Assembly: GCA_004011035.1 (NCBI GenBank)
Contig: CP025734.1
Coordinates: forward strand, 2,998,001 to 3,062,000
Source: Bdellovibrio sp. qaytius
GTDB taxonomy: Bacteria; Bdellovibrionota; Bdellovibrionia; Bdellovibrionales; Bdellovibrionaceae
DNA length: 64,000 nucleotides
Reading direction: 5' to 3'
Shown: positions 45,090 through 53,401 of the stretch, piece after piece
Numbering within the stretch: position 1 is the stretch's first letter
Layout of the letters: the number at the start of each line of letters is the position of its first letter
Translations under genes and position numbers: made by a program
The notes under the pieces: generated by a model
Database searches by the model: none
What the model was told of the DNA's origin: nothing
What the model saw: the letters and a program-made list of their open reading frames with translations, nothing else

Positions 45090-45470
45090 ATGAACACGAA
45101 CCAAAAGATTTTTGCTTGCGTAAGTTTAGTTATTGCATCTGTTGTAACAGTGGCGACTTCAAAAAAAGAAGACACTGAATACCAATATTACGGCGCAGCC
45201 TCAAACTGTGCTAATGCGACAACAACTAACCAAGCCATTAGCACTTCTTTTGGTTCAATCGTTACTCCAGCTGGTATGACTTTTCTTGATTTAGGTATTC
45301 CAAAATCGACTTTAGATATCGCTGTTCAAACTACAGTTTCTGGAACAATCACTGGTGGTTTAACGCGTGTTTGTACTTATTCATTAAGTACGGCCAGCGG
45401 CACATTACATGTGTACAGTTGTTCAGATAACGGCAACCCGGTTTGCCAAGTTACATTTACTCCGCAATAG
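45090..45470 (+). CDS. Secreted protein of unknown function
   Basis: A 126-residue exported protein: N-terminal hydrophobic segment (about 7-23), then a Thr/Ser-rich region with five Cys residues that could make disulphides. No domain is recognised. It starts 8 bases after speA and is probably translated from the same mRNA. Its last 14 bases overlap the end of the convergent membrane-protein gene. Confidence 0.65.
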   Translation: MNTNQKIFACVSLVIASVVTVATSKKEDTEYQYYGAASNCANATTTNQAISTSFGSIVTPAGMTFLDLGIPKSTLDIAVQTTVSGTITGGLTRVCTYSLSTASGTLHVYSCSDNGNPVCQVTFTPQ

Positions 45471-45891
45471 TTTTCACTTCAAAAAACCGACTCGCAAAAT
45501 AGTAACAAGCTACACTTGCACTTAAAGCGATTAAGTCGGTTGCATCACTTGCAACTGCAATCGTAAAAACCTGATGCGAAAACCAATCTACAAATAAACT
45601 TTTAAGCGCAGAGTTTAATTTAAATAAACAAAACACCACATCTGTTGCAACAAGCGCTGTGATTAATAGTCGTCGATTAAAAACATAGTCTTTGCGATAC
45701 AACCGCACGACCAGAACAACAATCGCACACACAAATAACGGAAAATAAAACAACCCGGTAAAATCAGAAAGCTTACCGGTAATTAATCCTGGATATTGAT
45801 ACTTCAAAAAATGATCATTCACCGCAGTCAATACAACCGCAGCTAACGGTACAGGATGAATAAAAAAATGAATCGGTTTAAAAGAGTTCAC
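45457..45891 (-). CDS. Membrane protein of the HP-LTGKLSDF family
   Basis: A 144-residue protein with four hydrophobic segments. The motif ITGKLSDFTGLFYFPL after a short N-terminus with HP (FIHPVPLAA) is shared by a small family of unknown function seen in myxobacteria and relatives. There is no Met in the protein, so the start must be GTG (45891, used here) or TTG (45930); neither has a ribosome-binding site. Its TTG lies on the 5' arm of the terminator at 45929-45963. Confidence 0.62.
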   Translation of the reverse strand: MNSFKPIHFFIHPVPLAAVVLTAVNDHFLKYQYPGLITGKLSDFTGLFYFPLFVCAIVVLVVRLYRKDYVFNRRLLITALVATDVVFCLFKLNSALKSLFVDWFSHQVFTIAVASDATDLIALSASVACYYFASRFFEVKTIAE

Positions 45892-45928
45892 CGAATAACT
45901 ATAACTAAATTTCTGGCTCTTTAAATGC

Positions 45929-45963
45929 AAAAAGCGAAATGGACTTAAGCCACTTCGCTTTTT
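45929..45963. terminator. Bidirectional terminator
   Basis: AAAAAGCGAAATGG (45929-45942) pairs with CCACTTCGCTTTTT (45950-45963) with one A/C mismatch around a 7-base loop, and has A/T runs on both sides. On the plus strand it would end the speA transcript after passing antisense through the 45457 gene. Confidence 0.85.
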
Positions 45964-46001
45964 ATTGTCGCTCGTCTCTGCCCTAACAGGAAGGAGTCCG
46001 A

Positions 46002-46124
46002 ATGACGGATTTTACACTTGATCATGTAAAGTATCGGAATTTGCGCAGAAATCTTAAGTATTACTTACGACTAGTTTTGATTCTCTTAGAGATTATAAAA
46101 CGCATAGTCGATTTGATATTCTAA
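46002..46124 (+). CDS. Short gene, 40 residues
   Basis: ATG 46002 is preceded by GGAAGGAG ending 5 bases upstream, one of the best ribosome-binding sites in the window. The product is a 40-residue basic peptide with a hydrophobic middle (LVLILLEIIKRIVDLIF at the end). It is flanked by terminators at 45929 and 46255, so this is a separate transcription unit. Not recognised; it could be a small membrane-active peptide or a leader peptide for the structured RNA that follows. Confidence 0.6.
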   Translation: MTDFTLDHVKYRNLRRNLKYYLRLVLILLEIIKRIVDLIF

Positions 46125-46254
46125 TTTATCGCTAGACGACTTCTTAGATCACCAATACGTACACTAATTGGTTGGCTAAGATAACGAACGATGATCGAAA
46201 ACTATGACTGTAGTTTTCGAAGAGTCGTGGCTTTAAGTCCACCTTATAAAAATA
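46125..46254 (+). other. Structured untranslated region after the short gene
   Basis: Between the short gene and a terminator are two strong stems: TCTTAG/CTAAGA with inner ACCAAT/ATTGGT (about 46142-46183), and TCGAAAACTA/TAGTTTTCGA (46195-46220, 10-bp perfect stem, 6-base loop). No gene is on either strand. It may be a regulatory RNA or a toxin/antitoxin-type mRNA 3' end. It resembles none of the known RNAs I can recognise. Confidence 0.5.
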
Positions 46255-46290
46255 AAAAAGGCCGATCCTAAGATCAGCCTTTTTACTTTT
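46255..46290 (+). terminator. Terminator of the short-gene unit
   Basis: AAAAAGGC-C-GATC (46255-46267) pairs with GATC-A-GCCTTTTT (46272-46284) with one mismatch and a 4-base loop; a further T-run follows. It works on both strands, so it also ends the minus-strand gene at 46319. Confidence 0.85.
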
Positions 46291-46293
46291 TTT

Positions 46294-46313
46294 TGATTTG
46301 CCTTCGGCAAACC
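46294..46313 (-). repeat. 20-nt covarying hairpin repeat, copy D
   Basis: On the minus strand GGTTTGCCGAAGGCAAATCA, five bases after the metalloprotease stop codon. It fits the family pattern with T and A at the positions where other copies have C and G. Confidence 0.65.
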
Positions 46314-46318
46314 TAAAA

Positions 46319-47695
46319 TTACTTTTTATCGAAGAAAGTTGCGCGTGTGAATGAAGTCACATCAACAACAGTACCTAAACCTAAATCTACACGTTTAGAG
46401 TTTGCAGATAAGTTTAATAATTGACCGTCGTTTGTTAAGCCAAGCATTGTGCTGCCAGCTTTGTGAACGCGTTTTAAATCTGTATCAACTGTTACGTTGT
46501 TAGCAGCTACGATTTGGCCAGTTGAACCTTCGCAAGAAATTTTAACTGTGCCTTTTGTAGTTGTAACGTAAGCGTAATTTTTCTCAGGAGTATAACCTTC
46601 TGGGTAAACTACTGATAATGCTTCACCAGCACCAAGCTGTACTACTACAGATTGAGTTGGGTTTTGACGTTTATCACAGAAAAATTGAACTTTGTTTTTC
46701 TCGATACGAGCATTCCAAGTCCATGCGAAGTAATAATCAACAACATTGCCGCGAGTTGCTGCATTGTCATTGTATTCACCAGCGATTGGAGTTGTTTCGC
46801 CTGTGATGAAAACTCTGCTCATTGGTAAGTTTTTATCTTCAGGGATTAAGATTAAACCCATTTTGCTTTTTGCAATGTGACCGAAGTTAGCTGTCGCACC
46901 GATTTTTGTAGCTGCTTTTAAGCCAGAATCGATTTGGTACATTTCACGGTCAGTGTTTAAAGCTAAGAAAGCTTCGTCTTTATTGATTTGAACCGGAGTT
47001 TGGAATGCTTCAGCAGCGTAAATGAAAGAAGACGCTTGAGCTAATGCACGGTAAGCCGGATTGATGTCTTTACCGTATTGGCCTAATTGAGCATACGTTT
47101 CAACAGTTACATCGTATGAACCAGTGTCAGAAATTTTGCTATCACAAGCACCGTTAAGACCAGCACGAGGACCTTGAGAACAAGTTGTGTGAGGGTAACC
47201 TTCGATGTGACGAGCTTCATGCATAAATACAGAAGCTAAATCAAGCGGAGTGAATGCATTCGTTAAAGCCGCAGGGCAAACGTGCATCGTGTTTTGGTGG
47301 AAAAAACCGTAAACGAAAGCAATAACGCCAACTGGGCATGATTGTTCGATTTGGAAAGTGTGGATTAAATTTGTTAAGTATTTATTCCAGTCACCAGAAA
47401 AGTTATTTTTAAATAACTGATCTGCACTGTTAGTCATTGGCTGAGTGAATTGAACTTTACGGATGAATTCAATACCAGCAAGTAAATAAGCTGTTTGTGA
47501 ATTGTCATTGCAAAATTCTTTACCTGATAAATTAGAGAATTGAGTAAAGTCTTTCGCGATTTGAGTCATTTCAGAAGCTGGAATACAGCCTGCTGAATTG
47601 CTACCGTTGTCTGGTTGAGAGATTGGACCGATGCCCACTGCAGCTTTTGCTGATAAAGATAAGCCAAGCATTGCTACTAATAATAATTGTTTCAT
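46319..47695 (-). CDS. Secreted metalloprotease-like protein
   Basis: A 458-residue exported protein with a signal peptide (residues 1 to about 18, KAAVG). HEARH within SVFMHEARHIEG fits the HExxH zinc motif, and the His of GYPHTTC (7 residues later) could be the third ligand. Cys residues are frequent, as in an exported protein with disulphides. The protease role is inferred from this motif only. The start is ATG 47695, with AGGGGGGCA upstream; a longer reading is not supported. No close family recognised. Confidence 0.72.
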   Translation of the reverse strand: MKQLLLVAMLGLSLSAKAAVGIGPISQPDNGSNSAGCIPASEMTQIAKDFTQFSNLSGKEFCNDNSQTAYLLAGIEFIRKVQFTQPMTNSADQLFKNNFSGDWNKYLTNLIHTFQIEQSCPVGVIAFVYGFFHQNTMHVCPAALTNAFTPLDLASVFMHEARHIEGYPHTTCSQGPRAGLNGACDSKISDTGSYDVTVETYAQLGQYGKDINPAYRALAQASSFIYAAEAFQTPVQINKDEAFLALNTDREMYQIDSGLKAATKIGATANFGHIAKSKMGLILIPEDKNLPMSRVFITGETTPIAGEYNDNAATRGNVVDYYFAWTWNARIEKNKVQFFCDKRQNPTQSVVVQLGAGEALSVVYPEGYTPEKNYAYVTTTKGTVKISCEGSTGQIVAANNVTVDTDLKRVHKAGSTMLGLTNDGQLLNLSANSKRVDLGLGTVVDVTSFTRATFFDKK

Positions 47696-47767
47696 GTGAC
47701 TGCCCCCCTGGTATGTCGGGAACGAGTTCACCCCAAAATGGAACCAGTTTCAACAAGATTTAATCAA

Positions 47768-48508
47768 TTATTTAGAAATTTCTTTAAGTTTATTCTCAGC
47801 GTAAACTTTTACACTCGGGTCTTTCACCGTTTGGCTCAGCTTAACAAGCTCTGTCAGAGCTGTTTTTGCGGCAGCAATATTTTCGCCGTGAGCTAAATCT
47901 GCCAAGCGATCAATCGCCAAAACCCGCAAAGCGCGCTCCTGCACCTGTTGAGTCTCGGCCACAGTGTGAACTTCAGGTTTTCCATCAAGCACAATCGGGC
48001 TTGAAGCAAAAGCAGCTAAGTCACCCACGTTAGCGTAACCAGAAAATCCCAACAAATAAGCGGCCAAAACTCTCTCGTTAATATTAGGAGATTTTGTGCG
48101 CGCCACCACTGAAAGCTCTTTAAATTGTGCTGGAGACATTTTAGCTGTTATCTGCAAATAACGCTGCTGAACCGCATCTGCATCCACATGGTATTGATTC
48201 ATTTGCGAAACCTCAGAACCAAACCACTCTTTAAATTGCGCCTTTGTTACATTCGTCGGATCAAACACTGGCACCGCTGGTTGCTGCTGAACCGCTGCTG
48301 CAGCAGATACCGCGGCCGCTTGTGCCGCGCCTGCAAAGCCACTCATTTTATGACCAGCAATTTTTTCGCTGACAGCTGTAGTTACAGATTTGATTTCATG
48401 AATGGGTGTGCGACCAAATAAAATCCAATCCACAAACGTCAAAAGCGCAACCAGGATTAAAAAACCAAAGAATAATTTTTTATTAAACCACTCACTGGAA
48501 ATTTTCAT
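47768..48508 (-). CDS. Membrane-anchored protein of unknown function
   Basis: A 246-residue protein with one N-terminal membrane segment (about 12-30), an Ala-rich linker, and a helical C-terminal part that looks like HEAT-type helix pairs. GAGGT at 8 bases upstream supports ATG 48508; it overlaps the end of the nucleotidyltransferase gene by 17 bases, so the two are translationally coupled. No assigned role. Confidence 0.68.
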   Translation of the reverse strand: MKISSEWFNKKLFFGFLILVALLTFVDWILFGRTPIHEIKSVTTAVSEKIAGHKMSGFAGAAQAAAVSAAAAVQQQPAVPVFDPTNVTKAQFKEWFGSEVSQMNQYHVDADAVQQRYLQITAKMSPAQFKELSVVARTKSPNINERVLAAYLLGFSGYANVGDLAAFASSPIVLDGKPEVHTVAETQQVQERALRVLAIDRLADLAHGENIAAAKTALTELVKLSQTVKDPSVKVYAENKLKEISK

Positions 48509-49274
48509 ATTTTACCTCGGCCCAATATTCAAAGGCCTTTAAATCTTCGGGAGTTCCCCATTGAAAAAATTTATTAATTTCATAAGCGTGAACTTTTAAA
48601 TCACCACGCACGTTCATTAAAGCTTTAGCTGCTAAAGACGTAAAGTATTCACCATTCCAGCTTAAGTTTTGTTTTTGCTGTTGGATAATGGCTTCTTTTA
48701 AAAGTTTCGCGCTTTTAAAATAATAACCACCTGTTGATGCAAAATCATCTTCGCGATTTTTCGAGAAAGATTCTTTCTCTTTAATATCTAAAATTTGATG
48801 ACCTTCGGTTTTAGCATAACAATACATATTGTTTGTTAAGTAATGCGCGTGAAAGCCGCGATAACCGATAAAACAAATATCTGAATCATTTGTATTTACG
48901 AAATTTAAAAAAGCTTCAGCATCCCAGATTTTACCGTAATCACAGTAAGTCACAAACACCGGCTGATCATCAGCGATCATCTCAAGACCCGCGATCACCG
49001 TTTGCAGTGGGCCACCGGTATTAGGTTCGATCTCTGTAAAGCGCACATCGCTGCGTTCTGATTTAATAAATTGAAAATGATTCGTATTAAAATCTTGGTT
49101 ATTCACAACACATACGGTTGGCCAATTTTGTGGAAACAGATCAAGCACACGCTTGATCATGGGTTTTCCTAATACATTTACGAAGGGTTTTGGTTCTAAG
49201 TAGCCTGCATGTTTAAAGCGGAATCCTCTTCCGCCCATCGTGATTAAAAGTACAGGTCTACTGGGGCTTTCCAA
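48492..49274 (-). CDS. Sugar nucleotidyltransferase-like protein
   Basis: A 260-residue protein of the NTP-transferase fold. GGRGFRF plus LEPKPFVNVLGKPMI resembles the nucleotide-binding start of sugar-1-phosphate nucleotidyltransferases, with Asp in the middle (VTYCDYGKIW). It should link a nucleotide to a sugar phosphate, or be a related glycosyltransferase. It begins 4 bases after the permease stop. Why it lies behind a peptide transporter is unclear. Confidence 0.8.
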   Translation of the reverse strand: MESPSRPVLLITMGGRGFRFKHAGYLEPKPFVNVLGKPMIKRVLDLFPQNWPTVCVVNNQDFNTNHFQFIKSERSDVRFTEIEPNTGGPLQTVIAGLEMIADDQPVFVTYCDYGKIWDAEAFLNFVNTNDSDICFIGYRGFHAHYLTNNMYCYAKTEGHQILDIKEKESFSKNREDDFASTGGYYFKSAKLLKEAIIQQQKQNLSWNGEYFTSLAAKALMNVRGDLKVHAYEINKFFQWGTPEDLKAFEYWAEVKYENFQ

Positions 49275-49278
49275 TGAA

Positions 49279-50313
49279 TTAACCTACCGACGATTTCGAA
49301 TCGAAAGCGTCACGTACAGCTAAGCCGATATTAATTAACAATGTTAACGTAATAATTAACGCCGCCGATGGGTACCATACTAACCACTCTGCCGTCGTAA
49401 AGTATTTTTGTGCTTGCTGAAGTAATTCACCCCAACTTGGAGTCGGTGCGCGCAAACCTAAACCTAAATAATCTAAGAAAGATAAAACTGAAATGTTGGC
49501 AGCAATATCAAACGGAGAAAACGTAACTACCGGAGTAATTGCATTTGGTAAGATGTGTTTGAAGATAACGCGTTTATCAGATGAACCTAAAGCTTTAGCA
49601 GCTTCAACATATTCACGCTTACGTAATTGTAAAAACTGAGCGCGCATATATAAAGCCATCTTCGTCCAATCAAATAGCGCTAAGAATAAAACTAGCACTA
49701 ATAGATTTGGCGTGAAGATCGAAATAATCGTGATCAAAATTAAAGTCGTAGGCATCGTTTGAATAATTTCAACCGTACGCATACCAATTAAATCTACTTT
49801 ACCACCGTAGTAACCAGCTAATGAACCAATCGTTACACCGACTAAGTACGAAGTAATCCACGCACCTAAGGCAAAGATAAATGAATAACGTAAACCGTAT
49901 AATAAACGAGTTAAAACATCGCGACCGCGATCGTCTGTACCCATTGGATTATATTTTGTTGGCGCTGAAGGGTAACTTGCAACGGCTGTGTTTGATTCAA
50001 ATGGATCCCATTGAACTAACGGCCATACAGCCCAGTCACCGTCTTTAAATTCTAAAGAGCGGTAATCCATCACGTAAATATCATCACGATTAAAAACCGT
50101 TGGATGGTATTCATTAAATAACGGAACGTAATATGTTCCATGGTATTTCATAACGTGTGGTTTGCTGTTCGCCCAGAATTCAGCAGTGAATGAGAAAAAT
50201 AATAAAGCTAAAATAGTCCAAGATGAAAATACGGCTAATTTATTTCTTTTAAAACGGCGGTAACGTTTTAAAGTTAATTCATTAGTAATAAATCTGTTTT
50301 CAATAAAGTTCAT
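49279..50313 (-). CDS. Peptide ABC transporter permease (YejE-like)
   Basis: A 344-residue permease. After the N-terminal membrane segment comes a periplasmic part (MKYHGTYYVPLF and the FNRDD region), as in YejE, then five more segments and the EAA loop (YVEAAKALGSSDKRVIFKHILPN). It forms the membrane part with the YejB-like protein. The start is ATG 50313 with AGG upstream. No ATPase gene lies in this operon; the pair at 24-26 kb is a candidate. Confidence 0.88.
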   Translation of the reverse strand: MNFIENRFITNELTLKRYRRFKRNKLAVFSSWTILALLFFSFTAEFWANSKPHVMKYHGTYYVPLFNEYHPTVFNRDDIYVMDYRSLEFKDGDWAVWPLVQWDPFESNTAVASYPSAPTKYNPMGTDDRGRDVLTRLLYGLRYSFIFALGAWITSYLVGVTIGSLAGYYGGKVDLIGMRTVEIIQTMPTTLILITIISIFTPNLLVLVLFLALFDWTKMALYMRAQFLQLRKREYVEAAKALGSSDKRVIFKHILPNAITPVVTFSPFDIAANISVLSFLDYLGLGLRAPTPSWGELLQQAQKYFTTAEWLVWYPSAALIITLTLLINIGLAVRDAFDSKSSVG

Positions 50314-50323
50314 CTGCTGCCTG

Positions 50324-51334
50324 CTACTTAAAATCAATACGTGGATCAACCATTACATAGATAATATCGCTGATGATATTTCCTACTAATAACAATAAGG
50401 CTGAAATGAATGTTAATCCCATGATTACGTTGTAATCACGAGCAAGAATTGAACTGTAACCTAATAAGCCGATACCATCTAAGTTGAATACTGTTTCAAC
50501 GATCAATGAACCAGCTAAGAACACACGTAAAAATCCACCTAAACCAGTAGCAACCGGAATCATGGCATTACGTAACGCATGTTTGTAATAAACTTTGTGG
50601 TCAGTAAGACCTTTTGCACGAGCTGTGCGGATGTAATCAGATTTAATAATATCTAACATCGAGTTACGCACTAACATTGTTAACTCTGTGAAACTGCCGA
50701 TCATGTAACAAGTTAAAGGCAATACGAAGTGGTAAGCGCGATCACCGATTTTAGCCATCGTTGATAATGTGTCGTAGTCATCACCCTTGATTCCACCGAT
50801 TGGAAACCAATCAAAGTAAGAACCGCCGGCAAACCATACGATTAAGAAAATCCCTAAAACTAATGGAGGGATTGAATATGTAACGTAAAGTAAGAAACCA
50901 GAAATTTGGTCAAAGGCACTTCCAGCTTTAATCGCTTTTTTCACGCCCAGCGGAATACAAACAATGTAAGTTAAAATTAAAGAGGCGATACCAAACGATA
51001 ATGAAACCGGAAATTTTGAAGAGATCACATCAATCACAGGCTCTTGGTAAGAAAAGCTGTCGCCGAAATCAAGTTTGGTAATATTTTTAAGCCAGATCAC
51101 ATAACGAACATGAATCGGTTTATCAAAGCCATACTGCTTTGCTAAATTATCAAGCATTTCTTGAGATACACCTGTTGAACGTCCGCCGTCTCCGCCGCCG
51201 CCCATACGAATTTTTTGTAACTTCTGCTCAATCGGCCCACCTGGAGCAGCATTGATGATCAAGAATGTAATTAAAGTAATACCAATGAAGGTAGGAATCG
51301 CTAATAGAATACGTCGAATGATGTATACGAACAT
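50324..51334 (-). CDS. Peptide ABC transporter permease (YejB-like)
   Basis: A 336-residue permease, six membrane segments, with an EAA motif (YIRTARAKGLTDHKVYYKHALRN) and the insertion GGGGDGG at about 45 that is typical for YejB relatives (which carry a long loop after segment 1). ATG 51334. It precedes the YejE-like gene by 10 bases and follows the binding-protein gene across a 215-base region with terminator and hairpins. Confidence 0.9.
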   Translation of the reverse strand: MFVYIIRRILLAIPTFIGITLITFLIINAAPGGPIEQKLQKIRMGGGGDGGRSTGVSQEMLDNLAKQYGFDKPIHVRYVIWLKNITKLDFGDSFSYQEPVIDVISSKFPVSLSFGIASLILTYIVCIPLGVKKAIKAGSAFDQISGFLLYVTYSIPPLVLGIFLIVWFAGGSYFDWFPIGGIKGDDYDTLSTMAKIGDRAYHFVLPLTCYMIGSFTELTMLVRNSMLDIIKSDYIRTARAKGLTDHKVYYKHALRNAMIPVATGLGGFLRVFLAGSLIVETVFNLDGIGLLGYSSILARDYNVIMGLTFISALLLLVGNIISDIIYVMVDPRIDFK

Positions 51335-51415
51335 ACGAAGCTTATACTGATCATGAACTGAGAGAGCAAACGATTTTAAGAATTAGGTCTAAATTTTAGG
51401 CCATGTCCGCCAAAT

Positions 51416-51448
51416 AAAAAAACCCAAGACTAGAGGTCTTGGGTTTTT
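51416..51448. terminator. Strong terminator between binding-protein and permease genes
   Basis: AAAACCCAAGAC pairs with GTCTTGGGTTTT around TAGAG, with A and T runs on both flanks (51416-51448). It lies between yejA-like and yejB-like genes on one strand, so it should reduce permease expression relative to the binding protein. Confidence 0.9.
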
Positions 51449-51484
51449 AATTTATTCACTAAGTAATTTCTTCATTCAATGTAA

Positions 51485-51502
51485 GAGTTGCGATAGCAAC
51501 TC
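51485..51502. other. Perfect 7-bp hairpin
   Basis: GAGTTGC, loop GATA, GCAACTC. Part of a set of stems between the binding protein and the permease. Confidence 0.6.
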
Positions 51503-51513
51503 CTTCAAAATAA

Positions 51514-51533
51514 GGTCTGCCGGAGGCAGATCA
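51514..51533 (+). repeat. 20-nt covarying hairpin repeat, copy E
   Basis: GGTCTGCCGGAGGCAGATCA, followed by AAACAAGAG as in copy C. It differs from copy C only by an exchanged A-T pair. Within 16 bases of the binding-protein stop codon. Confidence 0.7.
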
Positions 51534-51541
51534 AAACAAGA

Positions 51542-51559
51542 GACGAAATTTATTTCGTC
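51542..51559. other. Hairpin across the stop codon of the binding-protein gene
   Basis: GACGAAAT, TT, ATTTCGTC. It includes the stop codon of the binding-protein gene; possible mRNA 3'-end protection. Confidence 0.5.
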
Positions 51560-53190
51560 GCTGCCCACCAAGTTCTGAAACCGAAGTCATACTTGAAAGT
51601 ATCGCCCGGTGATTTAACTTTGTTCGACATACCATAGTACTCATATTTGCGGTTAAACAAGAATACATACGGAACGTCATCAGCGATTAAGCCGTAAACT
51701 TTTTTGAAGATCGCATTACGTTTTTTAACGTCTAATTCTTGGCGGCCTTCGTCGATTAATTTATCAACTTCTGGATTTGCGTATGAACCGTAGTTAGATC
51801 CACCTTTTACAGCCGCAGAAGAATGCCAAAGTTGTTTTGGATCGCCTTCAACGTCTCCGCCGCCCCAGCCCATTGCCCATAATTGCATTTGGCGCTCGTC
51901 AACGTTCTTGATGAAAGTGTTCCACTCTAAAAGTTTTAATTCGATTTCGATACCTGCTTTTTTGCAGTCTTCTTTAACGATAGTCCATTGTTTTTCAGAA
52001 TCTTTATTAGCGTAGATAAAAGTTAATTTTAACTCTGTTTTCTTACCGTTAATTGTTTTTTCTAAAATACCGTTTTTATCAGCATCAGTCCAACCAGCTT
52101 TAGTTAATAAATCTTTAGCTTTAGTTGGGCTAAATTCGATGGGTTTATTATCTGGAGATTGCGCAGTGTGAATTGCAACTGGTGAAGTTGCTAAATCATT
52201 TAAGTTCTCAGCAAATTTTTTGTTCATTTCTTCGCGATTTACTAAATGAGCAAATGCTAAACGAACATTTTTGTCAGCTAAGATTGGATCTTTAAAGTTA
52301 AAACCGATGTAGCCGTATGATTTAGGCATCTCATTTTTAACAGCTAAACCGATGAATTTTTGAGACACAGTTTTAGGTTTGAATGGCTTGCCAGTTGCTT
52401 TTAAGAAAGTATCAGTTGATTTGAATTCAGCGTAATCAATGTCACCTTTTTTAAGACGTTCAACTAAGATGTTATCATCTTTAGTGAAGCGAAAATTGAT
52501 TTGGTCAAAGTTGTACCAGCCTTTTAAAGCAGGAACATTCCAACCGTACCATTTGTCGTTACGTTTAACTGTGATTGATTGGCCTTTGTCATATTTTGTT
52601 AACATGTACGGACCAGCACCAATTGCTTCTTTTTGCATTTTAACAGATTTATCAACATTACCGTAAACTGATTTAGGTAAGATCGTCATGTCACATAAAG
52701 AAGTTAAATTTTGGAAGTACTTTTCAGAAGCTGTGAACTTAATAGTGTATTTATCTACAACTTCAGCTTTAGCGATTTTTTCGTAGTAAGGAATTACGTT
52801 GAAAGCTTGGTGTTTAGGTTCGCGGATTGCATCTAAAGAAGCTTTAACGTCTTCAGCAGTTACGTTTTCACCATTGTGAAAATAAGCGTCTTTACGTAAG
52901 AAGAAAGTGAAAGATAAACCGTCTTTACCAACTTCCCATTTTTCAGCTAAACGAGGCGTGTAAGCCCAAGTGTTGAAATCATGCGCGCACATAGAATCGT
53001 GTACGTAATTATTGAAGTATGTATTGTAAACATCTCCACCCATGATTGGATGTAAGCTTTCAGGCTCAGCATCGAAGTTATAGTTAAATACGCCGCCCTT
53101 TGGAGCAGAAGCATTTGGTGTTATCGCGTGTGCAACAGAAGCTAAGTTAATTGCTAACGCAGCTGTTGTTACAAGTTTTAAGAATTTCAT
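51550..53190 (-). CDS. Peptide-binding protein (YejA/DppA family)
   Basis: A 546-residue exported binding protein: signal peptide (1 to about 22, VAHA), then the SBP_bac_5 fold with GGVFNYNFDAEPESLHP and DAYFHNGENVTAEDVKASLD (typical), ending FGFRTWW. It collects peptides in the periplasm for the YejB/YejE-type channel. Well expressed by the look of its strong hairpin-rich 3' side. ATG 53190 is preceded by GGGGAA. It is divergent from the agmatinase-like gene, with 210 bases between them. Confidence 0.92.
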   Translation of the reverse strand: MKFLKLVTTAALAINLASVAHAITPNASAPKGGVFNYNFDAEPESLHPIMGGDVYNTYFNNYVHDSMCAHDFNTWAYTPRLAEKWEVGKDGLSFTFFLRKDAYFHNGENVTAEDVKASLDAIREPKHQAFNVIPYYEKIAKAEVVDKYTIKFTASEKYFQNLTSLCDMTILPKSVYGNVDKSVKMQKEAIGAGPYMLTKYDKGQSITVKRNDKWYGWNVPALKGWYNFDQINFRFTKDDNILVERLKKGDIDYAEFKSTDTFLKATGKPFKPKTVSQKFIGLAVKNEMPKSYGYIGFNFKDPILADKNVRLAFAHLVNREEMNKKFAENLNDLATSPVAIHTAQSPDNKPIEFSPTKAKDLLTKAGWTDADKNGILEKTINGKKTELKLTFIYANKDSEKQWTIVKEDCKKAGIEIELKLLEWNTFIKNVDERQMQLWAMGWGGGDVEGDPKQLWHSSAAVKGGSNYGSYANPEVDKLIDEGRQELDVKKRNAIFKKVYGLIADDVPYVFLFNRKYEYYGMSNKVKSPGDTFKYDFGFRTWWAATK

Positions 53191-53401
53191 AAAAGTTCCC
53201 CTTTTTAATTCGTTGCTAGAATAATGATTCGTGTTCGGTGATCAAGGGGTAATTTGAAATTTATATAATATTGCCGCAGATAGCTAAAAATCTGAAATCA
53301 CAATGAAATTTTCTGTTGCGGGGGCCATTCCCACAAGCTATCTATCCATAACCAAAAGTGCTAAATTTACTAATATTTTATTAAACTCTAACGAGGTTTT
53401 T

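Noticed and set aside
45964-46290. Structured intergenic unit as tmRNA, 6S RNA, RNase P RNA or SRP RNA
   Set aside because: No CCA-type end, no tRNA-like acceptor, no P4/P15 or Alu/S-domain motifs are visible.
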